Origin: a bacterium
Lineage (GTDB): Bacteria; Planctomycetota; JAFGQW01
Direction of reading: 5' to 3'
NCBI GenBank assembly: GCA_030426805.1
Contig: JAUHXU010000004.1
Coordinates: 358,792 to 422,791, forward strand
DNA length: 64,000 bases
Part shown: positions 8,745 to 16,613 of the stretch, piece after piece
Position numbering within the stretch: position 1 is the first letter of the stretch
How the letters are laid out: every line of letters begins with the position of its first letter
Program-made: the position numbers and the translations under genes
The notes under the pieces: model-generated
What the model was told of the DNA's origin: nothing
Seen by the model: the letters and a program-made list of their open reading frames with translations, nothing else
The model's database searches: none

Positions 8745-9902
8745 ATGCGCGACGGTCTGACGACCGCACTGAGCTGCGTGGCCCTGTCCAGCGCACTCCT
8801 GTTCGGCGGCTGCGGCTCCCAGGGCGGCGTGACGTCCAACAACAACGGCATGACCGGAACGTCGGCCGATACCGACCGTCCGGCGACGCCGAACGCCGAG
8901 CTGCTTTGGAGCGCGTCGGTCCCCAATGGCGGCGGCTCGCTCGCCTCGGCGCAACTCGACGGCGACGTGCTCGTGTTCCAGAGCTCGGACCGCGAGGTGA
9001 GCGCGTGGACCAAGGACGGACTTCAGCCGCGCTGGACGTTCCGCCAGATCGACGGCGACGCCCTCTACGCGCCGTCCGTCGGCCCGAGCGCGGTCGGCGT
9101 CGTGACGCGTGATCGGCTGTGGGCGATCGACGTCGTGACCGGCGCACGCCTGTCGTCGGGCGAGATCACGTTCACCCCGGCCGCGGCACCGGCGCTCAGC
9201 GCGTCCACGTGCTACTTCCCGGCGCTCAGCGACAACCGCGTCTACGCGGTGGATCTCGCGAGCGGCGACACCGGTTGGCGTCGTCGACTCGGCGCGGCGA
9301 TCGCCGCGTCGCCGGTCGTCGCCGGCCCGGTCGGCAAGCCGATCCTCGTCGTCGCGACCGAAGACGGCGGGCTCGTCGCGTTCCCGGCGGTGTCGTACGA
9401 CTCGCAGGCACCCGACGCGCTGTGGCAGCGCTTCGTCCCCGGCGACATCACGTCGGAGCTGTCGATGAGCATCGACCGCGACCTCGTGTTCGTCTCGAGC
9501 ACGGACAAGGTGCTCTACGCACTCGACGCCGCGACCGGCGAGCAGCGCTGGGCGTTCTACAGCAAGAAGCCGCTGCAGGGCACGGCCGTGCACATGCGCG
9601 CGAAAAACGGCGACAGCCTCGTCTTCCAGCACGCCGACGGCATGCTGCACGCGCTCGACGCCGCGACCGGCAAGGAGCGTTGGCGGATCGAGGGTGCGAC
9701 GCGTCCCGTGTGCGAGTGGGGCGGCGCGTTCCTGCTGCTCGGCCCGGGCAACACGCTGCGTCGCGTGTCGGCCGAGACCGGCGAGACGATCGGTGCGGGC
9801 ACGGCGAACGGCGCGTTCGTCCTGACCGATCCGGTCGGCGGCCACCTGATGCAGGCCGACGGCAACTGGCAACTCGAGGTGTCGCGCTACCGTCCCTGGT
9901 AA
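8745..9902 (+). CDS. PQQ-repeat (BamB-like) beta-propeller lipoprotein
   Basis: 385-aa exported protein. The start at 8745 follows GGAGGA (8733-8738) at ideal spacing and begins a signal peptide ending in FGGC (Cys23), so lipoprotein processing is likely. An in-frame ATG at 8490 would add 85 basic residues before the signal peptide and was not used. The mature part is a chain of PQQ-type blades with the W/G signature repeated (for example LYALDAATGEQRWAF and LHALDAATGKERWRI). Such propellers act as scaffolds, as BamB does in outer-membrane protein assembly, or as quinoprotein domains. No dehydrogenase residues are obvious, so a scaffold role is likelier. Confidence 0.8.
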   Translation: MRDGLTTALSCVALSSALLFGGCGSQGGVTSNNNGMTGTSADTDRPATPNAELLWSASVPNGGGSLASAQLDGDVLVFQSSDREVSAWTKDGLQPRWTFRQIDGDALYAPSVGPSAVGVVTRDRLWAIDVVTGARLSSGEITFTPAAAPALSASTCYFPALSDNRVYAVDLASGDTGWRRRLGAAIAASPVVAGPVGKPILVVATEDGGLVAFPAVSYDSQAPDALWQRFVPGDITSELSMSIDRDLVFVSSTDKVLYALDAATGEQRWAFYSKKPLQGTAVHMRAKNGDSLVFQHADGMLHALDAATGKERWRIEGATRPVCEWGGAFLLLGPGNTLRRVSAETGETIGAGTANGAFVLTDPVGGHLMQADGNWQLEVSRYRPW

Positions 9903-9935
9903 GCACCCCCGAAGGCCACACCGCCAAGGCCAACG

Positions 9936-9993
9936 ATAGGCCCAAACGGATAGGCCCAGACGAGGCGTCGCGTCCCGAGGACACGGCGCCTCG
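9936..9993. repeat. 14-bp tandem repeat and hairpin between convergent genes
   Basis: GATAGGCCCAAACG at 9936-9949 is repeated as GATAGGCCCAGACG at 9950-9963. It is followed by an inverted repeat CGAGGCG (9961-9967) / CGCCTCG (9987-9993). It sits between the ends of the lipoprotein gene and tilS and could end transcription both ways, but no T-tract follows. Confidence 0.35.
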
Positions 9994-10012
9994 CTGCGTT
10001 CGAACGGTCCGA

Positions 10013-11059
10013 TCAGACCGCGCGCAGCGTCACGGTGTCCGGATCGATCGTCGCTTCGAGTCCGTCGCGGACGAGCCACGTCGCATGCGCACGCCGGCTG
10101 CCGCGGATCGCCCCGGTGAGATCGTCGGTCGTGCGGTTTCCCAGCACGCGCGGGGCGACCGTGTCGAGGCGCCGAACGGCCTCGCGCACGACGAGGCGGG
10201 CGAGCGCCGCGTCGAGGCGCCGGACCCCGCGTCGATCGAGCGCGATGCGGCCGGGCTCGAACGCGACGACGAGCGGCTCGAGCACCGCGGCGGCGGCGGC
10301 GGCGAGCGCGCGATCGGCATCGGCCGCGAGCGCGGCGACACGGCGAAGCGCGCCGTCCACCGACGGATTGAACTCGCGCCGCAGCCGAGGCAGCAAGTCG
10401 TGGCGGATTCGGTTGCGCGCGTAGCGCGTGTCGCGATTCGTCGGATCGTCGCGGTAGTCGATTCCGGCGGCGTGCGCGTAGGCGTCGATCGTCGCGCGCG
10501 GCTCCTCGAGCAGGGGGCGCACGACGTCGATGCCCTCGGCGTCGGCCGACGGGAGCGGTGCGCGCGTACGCATCGCCGCGAGTCCCGACGCGCCGGTGCC
10601 GCGGAGCACACGTGCGAGGACGGTCTCGGCCTGGTCGTCCCCGTGGTGCGCGACCGCGACGACACGGGCGCCGCACCCCCGTGCGATCCGGGCGAGAAAC
10701 GCGTAGCGCGCACGGCGTGCGCGGGCCTCGAAGCCGGGCGCGGCGGCATCGACCGGGACGCGCTCGACGGCGACCGGGCAGCCGAGACGACGGGCGACCG
10801 TTCCGACGAACGCCGCATCCGCCGCCGACTCGGCGCGCGCCGCGTGATCGAGGTGCGCGACGGTCGGGGGGCGGTCCCCGACCGCGACCAGCGCGTCGAG
10901 GAGTACCATCGAATCCCGCCCACCGGAGACCGCGACGACGAGGGGTTCTCGTCGTGCGACGGCGACCGCCTCGAGCGCGCGTGCGACCCGCGTGCGAAGC
11001 GCGCGAACGACGCGCTCCGGACGCGGCTCGGGGGTTCCGGACGTGCTTGTCGGAGGCAT
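10013..11059 (-). CDS. tilS: tRNA(Ile)-lysidine synthase
   Basis: Converts the wobble cytidine of the AUA-reading tRNA-Ile to lysidine using ATP and lysine; essential in most bacteria. The PP-loop signature SGGRDS is at residues 45-50, followed by the HLDHAAR and VAVAHHGDDQAETVL motifs and the RNRIRHDLLP segment typical of TilS. 348 aa, shorter than the Escherichia coli enzyme because the C-terminal substrate-binding extension is reduced. Divergent from gap. The region before the ATG has a possible -10 (AATAGT) only 8 nt away but no good -35. Confidence 0.92.
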   Translation of the reverse strand: MPPTSTSGTPEPRPERVVRALRTRVARALEAVAVARREPLVVAVSGGRDSMVLLDALVAVGDRPPTVAHLDHAARAESAADAAFVGTVARRLGCPVAVERVPVDAAAPGFEARARRARYAFLARIARGCGARVVAVAHHGDDQAETVLARVLRGTGASGLAAMRTRAPLPSADAEGIDVVRPLLEEPRATIDAYAHAAGIDYRDDPTNRDTRYARNRIRHDLLPRLRREFNPSVDGALRRVAALAADADRALAAAAAAVLEPLVVAFEPGRIALDRRGVRRLDAALARLVVREAVRRLDTVAPRVLGNRTTDDLTGAIRGSRRAHATWLVRDGLEATIDPDTVTLRAV

Positions 11060-11236
11060 GGCGGTGGACTATTCCTACAGCGCGTTTCGAGGCGCGCGGC
11101 CGGCCGGTCGCGCGGGTGAAGTTTACTGCAATCCGCGGCCCACGGCGCCGCGTGACCCGAGCGGATTTCGCGCCCGACGATGCGTTGGCGTCGGCGATCG
11201 CCCGCCGGGTCGAGCCGACCCCAGCAGGAGGACCCC

Positions 11237-12238
11237 ATGACCATTCGCATCGGCATCAACGGTTTCGGTCGCATCGGGCGACTCGTCTTTCGCGTCGCGG
11301 CCGCGCGCAGCGACGTGCAGGTCGTCGGGATCAACGACCTCGCCGGTGCGGACGACCTCGCCCACCTGCTGAAGTACGACTCGGTCCACGGACGCTTCCC
11401 CGGCACGGTCGAGGTCGGCGGCGAGGGACTGATCGTCGACGGCCAGCCGGTGCGCGTGACGAGCGAGCGCGACCCGTCGAGCCTGCCGTGGCGCGATCTC
11501 GGCGTGAAGGTCGCCGTCGAGTCGACCGGCGTGTTCCGCGCGCGCGACCAGATCGCCAAGCACATCGACGCCGGTGCCGAGAAGGTGCTGCTCAGCGTGC
11601 CTTCGAAGGACGAGATCGACGCGACGATCGTCCTCGGCGTCAACGACGACGCGCTCAAGCCCGAGCACCAGATCGTGTCCAACGCCTCGTGCACGACGAA
11701 CTGCCTCGCGCCAGTCGCGAAGGTGCTGCACGACGCGTTCGGCCTCGAGCAGGGGCTCGTCACGACCGTGCACGCCTATACGAACGACCAGCGCATCGCC
11801 GACCTCGTGCACAGCGACCCGCGTCGCGCCCGCGCGGCGGCGGTCAACATCATCCCGACGTCGACCGGTGCCGCGAAGGCGGTCGGCAAGGTGATCCCGG
11901 AGCTCAACGGCAAGCTCAACGGCATGTCGCTGCGCGTGCCGGTGCCGGACGGGTCGATCGTCGATCTCGTCGCGACGACGACGAAGCCGGTCACGATCGA
12001 GTCGGTCAACGCCGCGATGAAGGCCGCCGCGACCGGCCCGATGAAGGGGATCCTCGACTACACCGACGACGCGATCGTCTCGAGCGACGTCATCGGCGAT
12101 CCGCACTCCAGCGTCGTCGACGGGCAAGGCACGATGGTCCTCGGCGACAACATGGTCAAGGTGCTCTCGTGGTATGACAACGAGTGGGGTTACTCGTCCC
12201 GGATGGTCGATCTGATCGTCAAGATGGCGAGCTTCTGA
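11237..12238 (+). CDS. gap: glyceraldehyde-3-phosphate dehydrogenase
   Basis: Glycolytic enzyme, NAD(P)-dependent. The ATG at 11237 has AGGAGG 5 nt upstream. The N-terminal Rossmann motif INGFGRIGR and the active-site SNASCTTNC with the catalytic cysteine are intact; WYDNEWGYS closes the protein. 333 aa, normal. First gene of a gap-pgk-rpe cluster (13 bp then 11 bp spacing), so the three are probably one transcript. Confidence 0.97.
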   Translation: MTIRIGINGFGRIGRLVFRVAAARSDVQVVGINDLAGADDLAHLLKYDSVHGRFPGTVEVGGEGLIVDGQPVRVTSERDPSSLPWRDLGVKVAVESTGVFRARDQIAKHIDAGAEKVLLSVPSKDEIDATIVLGVNDDALKPEHQIVSNASCTTNCLAPVAKVLHDAFGLEQGLVTTVHAYTNDQRIADLVHSDPRRARAAAVNIIPTSTGAAKAVGKVIPELNGKLNGMSLRVPVPDGSIVDLVATTTKPVTIESVNAAMKAAATGPMKGILDYTDDAIVSSDVIGDPHSSVVDGQGTMVLGDNMVKVLSWYDNEWGYSSRMVDLIVKMASF

Positions 12239-12251
12239 GAGGACGCGCACG

Positions 12252-13433
12252 ATGTTCGCGAAACGAACCCTCGACGACCTCGACGTCGGCGGCAAGCGCG
12301 TGCTCGTGCGCGTCGACTTCAACGTGCCGCTCGGCGACGGCGGCACGGTGGCGGACGATACCCGGATCCGCGCGGCCTTGCCGACGATCCGGGCGCTCCG
12401 CGACCGCGGCGCGCGCGTCGTGCTGATGAGCCACCTCGGCCGCCCCAAGGGCGAGGTGGTCGAGTCGCTCCGGCTCGCGCCCGTCGCGGCGCGCCTGAGC
12501 GAGTTGCTCGAGGCACCGGTCGTCGCGGCGCGGGCCACCGTCGGCGACGATGCGGCGCACGTCGTCAACGCACTCGGTGACGGCGACGTCGCGCTGCTCG
12601 AGAACGTGCGCTTCAATCCCGGCGAGACCGCGAACGACCCCGAGTTCTCGGCGTCACTCGCGTCGCTCGGCGACGCGTACGTCAACGACGCGTTCGGCAC
12701 GTGCCATCGCGCGCACGCATCGACGGTCGGCGTGCCGGCCATCCTCGGCGGCGCGGCCGGGTATCTCGTGCAGAAGGAACTCGACTACTTCGGTCGCGCA
12801 CTCGAGGCGCCCGAGAAGCCGTTCGTCGCGATCCTCGGCGGCGCGAAGATCTCCGACAAGCTGCCGGTGATCGAGAACCTGCTCGGCCGCGTCGATGCGA
12901 TCATCATCGGCGGGGGCATGGCCTACACGTTCCTCGTCGCGCGTGGCGAGTCGATCGGAACCTCGCTCCTCGAAGCCGACTTCGTCGACACGGCCAAGGC
13001 GCTGATCGAGCGCGCCGCCGGCGCCGGGGTCGCCCTGCACTTGCCGACCGACCACATCGTCGGTGAGCGCTTCGCCGAGGACACGACGCCGCAGACGGTC
13101 ACCGAGATCCCGGCCGGGACGATGGGACTGGACGTCGGCCCGAACACCGCGGAGGCCTACGCCACGGTGATCCGCGGCGCGGGCACCGTCGTCTGGAACG
13201 GCCCGATGGGTGTCTTCGAGTGGGAGGCGTTCCGCGGGGGCACCGAGGCGGTCGCGCGTGCGGTCGCCGCGTGCGAAGGCACGACGATCGTCGGCGGCGG
13301 GGACAGCGTCGCGGCCGTGAAGCTGTGCGGCGTCGCGGACCAGGTATCCCACATCTCCACCGGTGGCGGTGCGTCGCTCGAGTTGCTCGAGGGCAAGACG
13401 CTGCCGGGCCTCGCGGCACTCACGGACCGGTAG
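12252..13433 (+). CDS. pgk: phosphoglycerate kinase
   Basis: Interconverts 1,3-bisphosphoglycerate and 3-phosphoglycerate with ATP synthesis. 393 aa, the expected length. Signature segments are VLVRVDFNVPL near the N-terminus, MSHLGRPKG, the hinge region with LGGAKISDKL, and the C-terminal GGGDSVAAV and THISTGGGA-type nucleotide-binding motif (SHISTGGGASLELL). It follows gap by 13 bp with a weak AGAGGA ribosome site. Confidence 0.97.
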   Translation: MFAKRTLDDLDVGGKRVLVRVDFNVPLGDGGTVADDTRIRAALPTIRALRDRGARVVLMSHLGRPKGEVVESLRLAPVAARLSELLEAPVVAARATVGDDAAHVVNALGDGDVALLENVRFNPGETANDPEFSASLASLGDAYVNDAFGTCHRAHASTVGVPAILGGAAGYLVQKELDYFGRALEAPEKPFVAILGGAKISDKLPVIENLLGRVDAIIIGGGMAYTFLVARGESIGTSLLEADFVDTAKALIERAAGAGVALHLPTDHIVGERFAEDTTPQTVTEIPAGTMGLDVGPNTAEAYATVIRGAGTVVWNGPMGVFEWEAFRGGTEAVARAVAACEGTTIVGGGDSVAAVKLCGVADQVSHISTGGGASLELLEGKTLPGLAALTDR

Positions 13434-13444
13434 GGAGGCGAGCG

Positions 13445-14086
13445 ATGGGCAGCGACGCGAAGGTCTATCCGTCGGTGCTCGGATGCGATCTGCTGCATCT
13501 GCGCGACGAGATCGAGGACGTCGAGCGTGGCGGCGCCGACGGCCTGCACATCGACGTGCTCGACGGCCGCTCGACGCCGATGATCACGTTCGGTCCCCTC
13601 GTCGTGCAGCACATCCGACGCGCGACGCGGCTGCCGCTGAACGTGCACTTGATGATCGAGAAGCCGGAGCGCTTCGCGTTCCAGTTCGCGATGGCGGGCG
13701 CCGACCGGATCTTCTTCGACGCGCACACCGAGAACCCGCCCGCGACGATCGACGGCATCCGCGAGGCCGGCAAGCTCGTCGGCATGAGCTTGCGGCCGGC
13801 GACGCCGGTCGACGAGGCGCTGCCGTATCTCGACCTCGTCGACATGGTGCTCGTGCTGAGCACCGACCCGAGCGCGCGCGGCCACCCGTTCGTCCCGGAG
13901 AGCCTCGAGAAACTGACCGGGCTTCGGGAGGCCGGCTTCAAGGGACAACTCGCGGTCTACGGCGGCATCACACCGGAGATCGCGGCGACCGCGCGGGCCG
14001 CGGGCGCGACCGCGTTGATCTCGGGCTCGTCGGTGTTCCGCGCCGAGGATCGGGCGAAGGCGATCGCCGAATTGCGCGGGACGTAG
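13445..14086 (+). CDS. rpe: ribulose-phosphate 3-epimerase family protein lacking one catalytic Asp
   Basis: TIM-barrel protein of the Rpe family, 213 aa, GGGAGG before the ATG. Expected landmarks are YPSVLGCDLL, HIDVLDG with His35 and Asp37, ITFGPLVV, and NVHLMIE with the second metal His. The fourth metal/acid residue, Asp in the usual V-D-G-G motif, is Tyr172 here (VYGGIT; codon TAC at 13958). The usual NPGFGGQ loop also reads TDPSARGH. So the protein may be a slow or repurposed epimerase, or act on another sugar phosphate. Its place after gap and pgk argues for a real metabolic role. Family certain, reaction uncertain. Confidence 0.72.
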   Translation: MGSDAKVYPSVLGCDLLHLRDEIEDVERGGADGLHIDVLDGRSTPMITFGPLVVQHIRRATRLPLNVHLMIEKPERFAFQFAMAGADRIFFDAHTENPPATIDGIREAGKLVGMSLRPATPVDEALPYLDLVDMVLVLSTDPSARGHPFVPESLEKLTGLREAGFKGQLAVYGGITPEIAATARAAGATALISGSSVFRAEDRAKAIAELRGT

Positions 14087-14096
14087 GGGCGTCGGA

Positions 14097-14153
14097 CAGT
14101 GGTCCCTGCCTCGCTTCGAAAGAGGCGTCCCGTCGCTCGGGCAGAGACCACTG
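14097..14153 (+). other. long hairpin downstream of rpe
   Basis: CAGTGGTC (14097-14104) pairs with GACCACTG (14146-14153), then after one mismatch CTGCC (14106-14110) pairs with GGCAG (14140-14144), leaving a 29-nt loop. No T-tract follows. It could stabilise the 3' end of the gap-pgk-rpe mRNA or belong to a small RNA. Confidence 0.45.
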
Positions 14154-14286
14154 CCCGCCGCAGCGAGTCCTCGCCGGCCGCCTGTTGGACGCGAACGACG
14201 CCGGACGGTCTGCGGCGCACCAGGCGAGTAGCCGTCAGAGCTGCGCTCGATCCGTGGTGCGAACGGGCCGCCTGGAACGACGCCAC

Positions 14287-14323
14287 GGCCCCCTAAGGGG
14301 GCGCGAGCGAAGCGAGCCGGGGG
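14287..14323. repeat. REP-like GC element with alternative hairpins
   Basis: CCCCC (14289-14293), TAA, GGGGG (14297-14301), then the direct repeat GCGAGC (14303-14308 and 14312-14317) and a second GGGGG (14319-14323). The C5 tract can pair with either G5 tract. This resembles extragenic repeats of GC-rich genomes; only one copy was noticed here. Confidence 0.35.
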
Positions 14324-14479
14324 TGACGACAACACGCGGCAGTAGAGACGCCCGACACTCCCGCGCATCTGGACGTCATCATCCGGACGTCCCGCAACCC
14401 CGCGCATTTCAACTCCAACGGCAGTCGACGATCAGCGTCGACGCAGGAGGCCTGGGCCGGGACAAATCACCGTCGTGCC

Positions 14480-14508
14480 TTGAACTCTCAATCGGGCGCG
14501 ATTAAATA
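14480..14508 (+). promoter_or_regulatory. sigma70 promoter for tRNA-Asn
   Basis: TTGAAC (14480-14485), exactly 17 bp, TAAATA (14503-14508). The start site is expected near 14515, 40 nt before the tRNA. Confidence 0.7.
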
Positions 14509-14554
14509 CCGATCCAGCGGATGGCGCGGTCGTGATGCGATCGCCCCGCACGAT

Positions 14555-14629
14555 TCCCCAGTAGCTCAGCGGTAGAGTAGGTGGCTGTTAACCACTTGGT
14601 CGTTGGTTCGAATCCAACCTGGGGAGCCA
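14555..14629 (+). tRNA. tRNA-Asn (GTT), CCA encoded
   Basis: Complete cloverleaf: acceptor TCCCCAG (14555-14561) with CTGGGGA (14619-14625); D arm GCTC/GAGT; anticodon stem GGTGG/CCACT around loop CTGTTAA with anticodon GTT at 14587-14589; T arm GTTGG-TTCGAAT-CCAAC; discriminator G14626 and encoded CCA (14627-14629). GTT reads Asn codons AAC/AAT. Confidence 0.97.
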
Positions 14630-14645
14630 CTTCCGACACGATCGA

Positions 14646-14671
14646 CCGCCGGTTTTTGCCGGCGGTTTTTT
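14646..14671 (+). terminator. intrinsic terminator of the tRNA gene
   Basis: Perfect 7-bp stem CCGCCGG (14646-14652) / CCGGCGG (14659-14665) with loop TTTTTG and a run of six T (14666-14671). It ends the single-gene tRNA transcript before the next gene at 14698. Confidence 0.9.
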
Positions 14672-14697
14672 CGTACCCACCGCACGGAGCCGCCGCG

Positions 14698-15390
14698 ATG
14701 CCCGCCTACGAGGAACTCGACGTCCGCGACACCGCTCAAGGCGAGCTGATCCTCCGCCGGCGCACGACGCCCGACGGCGAGACGGTGCACGAGGTCACCC
14801 TCGACGGTCACTTCCTGATGTCGAGCCTCGTGCACGCCAGCGAACGCGCGCTGTCGACGCTCGCGCTCGAGCGACTCGCCGGCGACGGGCCGTTCGACAC
14901 GATCGTCGGCGGACTGGGGCTCGGCTACACCGCGGCGGAGCTGCTCGCGGACCCGCGCGTCGGGCGCGTCGACGTCATCGAGCGGCAAGGCGCGGTGATC
15001 GACTGGTTCGTGCGGGGGCTCGTCCCGCTCGCCGCGACGTTGACCGGCGACCGCCGGTGCCGTCTGGTCGAAGACGACTTCTTCGCCGTGGCGACGTCGG
15101 ATGCACCGCCGGTCGACGCGATCGTCGTCGACATCGACCACTCGCCGCGGGCGCTGCTCGCACCGGAGCACGCGGCGTTCTACACGGCCGACGGGATCCG
15201 CCGCCTCCGCGCGCGGCTGCGGCCGGGCGGCGTCTTCGCGCTCTGGTCGGCCGACCGCCCGGACGACGCGGTCGTCGCACTGCTTGGCGAGGGCCTCGAG
15301 CGCGTCGAGGCGCGCGAGGTCGCCTTCCCCAACCCGCACATCGGCGAGGAGGACGTGAACACGATCTACCTCGCGAGCCGCGCCGAATAG
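14698..15390 (+). CDS. spermidine-synthase-like class I methyltransferase-fold protein
   Basis: 230-aa cytosolic protein. An N-terminal strand region (residues 1-45) is followed by a Rossmann core with GGLGLGYTA near residue 65, an acidic strand end VDVIER, a VEDDFF segment, and VDAIVVDIDHSP where spermidine synthases have their D-x-x-D strand. The motif set matches spermidine synthase-like proteins, which include non-polyamine SAM-dependent enzymes. Without the decarboxy-SAM signature residues clearly aligned I would not name a substrate. It stands alone after the tRNA terminator with CGGAG upstream of the ATG. Confidence 0.7.
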   Translation: MPAYEELDVRDTAQGELILRRRTTPDGETVHEVTLDGHFLMSSLVHASERALSTLALERLAGDGPFDTIVGGLGLGYTAAELLADPRVGRVDVIERQGAVIDWFVRGLVPLAATLTGDRRCRLVEDDFFAVATSDAPPVDAIVVDIDHSPRALLAPEHAAFYTADGIRRLRARLRPGGVFALWSADRPDDAVVALLGEGLERVEAREVAFPNPHIGEEDVNTIYLASRAE

Positions 15391-15465
15391 GGTCGGATTC
15401 GGCGCGTCCTGGTATCATGAACGCGGGCGGTGCCGGACGGGCTCCGCTCGGAACGGAGGACGCCC

Positions 15466-16578
15466 GTGCTCGACCGTCTGCGCCCCGTCGCCCTCGTCGC
15501 GGCGACGCTCATGCTCCCGGCGACCCTCGCCACGCCCGCGGCCGCACAGTCCGACGCGGGAATCGACCCGGAGGTCGAAGCGCGGGTCGAAGCCGCGGTG
15601 AGTCGTGGCCTCGACTACCTGCGCCGCCATCAGGCACCCGACGGCTCGTGGCGGGCCGGCGTCGGCTACAAGCTGATGGACCGCTACATGGTCACGCAGA
15701 CGACCAACGAGCAGGCGGAGACCGGCGGGGGGCACGTGGGCGTTTCGAGCCTCGCGCTGATCGCGTTCCTCGCGGGCGGTCACGTCCCCGGTCGCGGCCC
15801 GTACGGCGACGTGATCGGGCGCAGCGTTCGCTACCTGCTGCGCTGCGTGAACGAGGACGACGGCTACGTCTCCCAAGGCGGGTCCCGGATGTACAGCCAC
15901 GCGTTCGCGACGCTGTGCCTCGCCGAGATCTACGGGATGACCCGTCAGGCCGACATGAAGAAGAAGCTCCAGGACGCGGTCGACCTGATCGTCAAGAGCC
16001 AGAACAAGCGCGGCAGCTGGCGCTACGTGCCGTTTGCCGAGAAGTCGGACATGTCGATCACCGTGTGCCAGGTGCAGGCGTTGCGCGCCGCGCGCAACGT
16101 CGGGCTCCGCGTGCCGCGAACGACGATCGAGCGGGCGATCGACTACATCAAGGACAGCGCGATTCGCCACGGCCGCTCACGCGGCGCGTTCAAGTACCAG
16201 CCGCAGTCGCGCACCCGCGCGACGTTTCCGTTGACCGCGGCCGGCGTGACCGCGCTCTACGGAGCCGGCGTCTACGACGACGAAGACATCGAGGGCGGAC
16301 TTCGCTACCTCGAGTCCACCCACGACACGCTCTACCGGCGCTACCGCGGCCACTACTTCTACTACTACGGGCACTACTACGCGGTGCAGGCGATGTTCAT
16401 CGCCGGTGGCGACCACTGGGACCTTTACTTCCCGAAGGTGCGCCACGAGCTGCTCGGCGATCAGCGCCCGGACGGTTCTTGGCCGAACGACGTGGGCCCC
16501 GGACCGGCGTTCGGCACCGCGGTCGCGTGCATCGTCCTGCAGATTCCGAAGCGCTACCTGCCGATCTTCCAGCGCTGA
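15466..16578 (+). CDS. secreted squalene-cyclase-repeat (alpha/alpha toroid) protein
   Basis: 370-aa exported protein. The GTG start at 15466 follows GGAGGA at 5 nt and opens a signal peptide ending PAAAQ. The mature part has repeated QW-like blocks (GLDYLRRHQAPDGSWR, SQNKRGSWRYV, DGSWPNDVGPGPAFGTA), the signature of prenyltransferase/squalene-oxidase repeats that fold as an alpha/alpha barrel. The catalytic DxDD of triterpene cyclases is not seen, so it is probably a non-cyclase member as often found in planctomycetes. A Tyr-rich stretch (YRRYRGHYFYYYGHYY) is unusual. A possible -10 TATCAT at 15413-15418 lies 48 bp before the start. Confidence 0.75.
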   Translation: MLDRLRPVALVAATLMLPATLATPAAAQSDAGIDPEVEARVEAAVSRGLDYLRRHQAPDGSWRAGVGYKLMDRYMVTQTTNEQAETGGGHVGVSSLALIAFLAGGHVPGRGPYGDVIGRSVRYLLRCVNEDDGYVSQGGSRMYSHAFATLCLAEIYGMTRQADMKKKLQDAVDLIVKSQNKRGSWRYVPFAEKSDMSITVCQVQALRAARNVGLRVPRTTIERAIDYIKDSAIRHGRSRGAFKYQPQSRTRATFPLTAAGVTALYGAGVYDDEDIEGGLRYLESTHDTLYRRYRGHYFYYYGHYYAVQAMFIAGGDHWDLYFPKVRHELLGDQRPDGSWPNDVGPGPAFGTAVACIVLQIPKRYLPIFQR

Positions 16579-16613
16579 GCGGATCGCGCAGCGCCGTCAA
16601 TCAGCGCGGCCGA

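Larger units (their letters stand above)
14087..14554. other. non-coding stretch upstream of tRNA-Asn
   Basis: 468 bp with no gene I can support. It holds a long hairpin (14097-14153), a GC-rich repeat-like element (14287-14323) and the tRNA promoter (14480-14508). No RNase P, SRP, 6S or tmRNA signature was recognised in it. Confidence 0.5.

Noticed and set aside
14097..14153. Rho-independent terminator for gap-pgk-rpe
   Set aside because: Stem is good but the loop is 29 nt and no T-tract follows; listed only as a hairpin of unknown role.
14087..14480. RNase P RNA, 6S RNA, tmRNA or SRP RNA
   Set aside because: None of the conserved core sequences of these RNAs could be found in the stretch.
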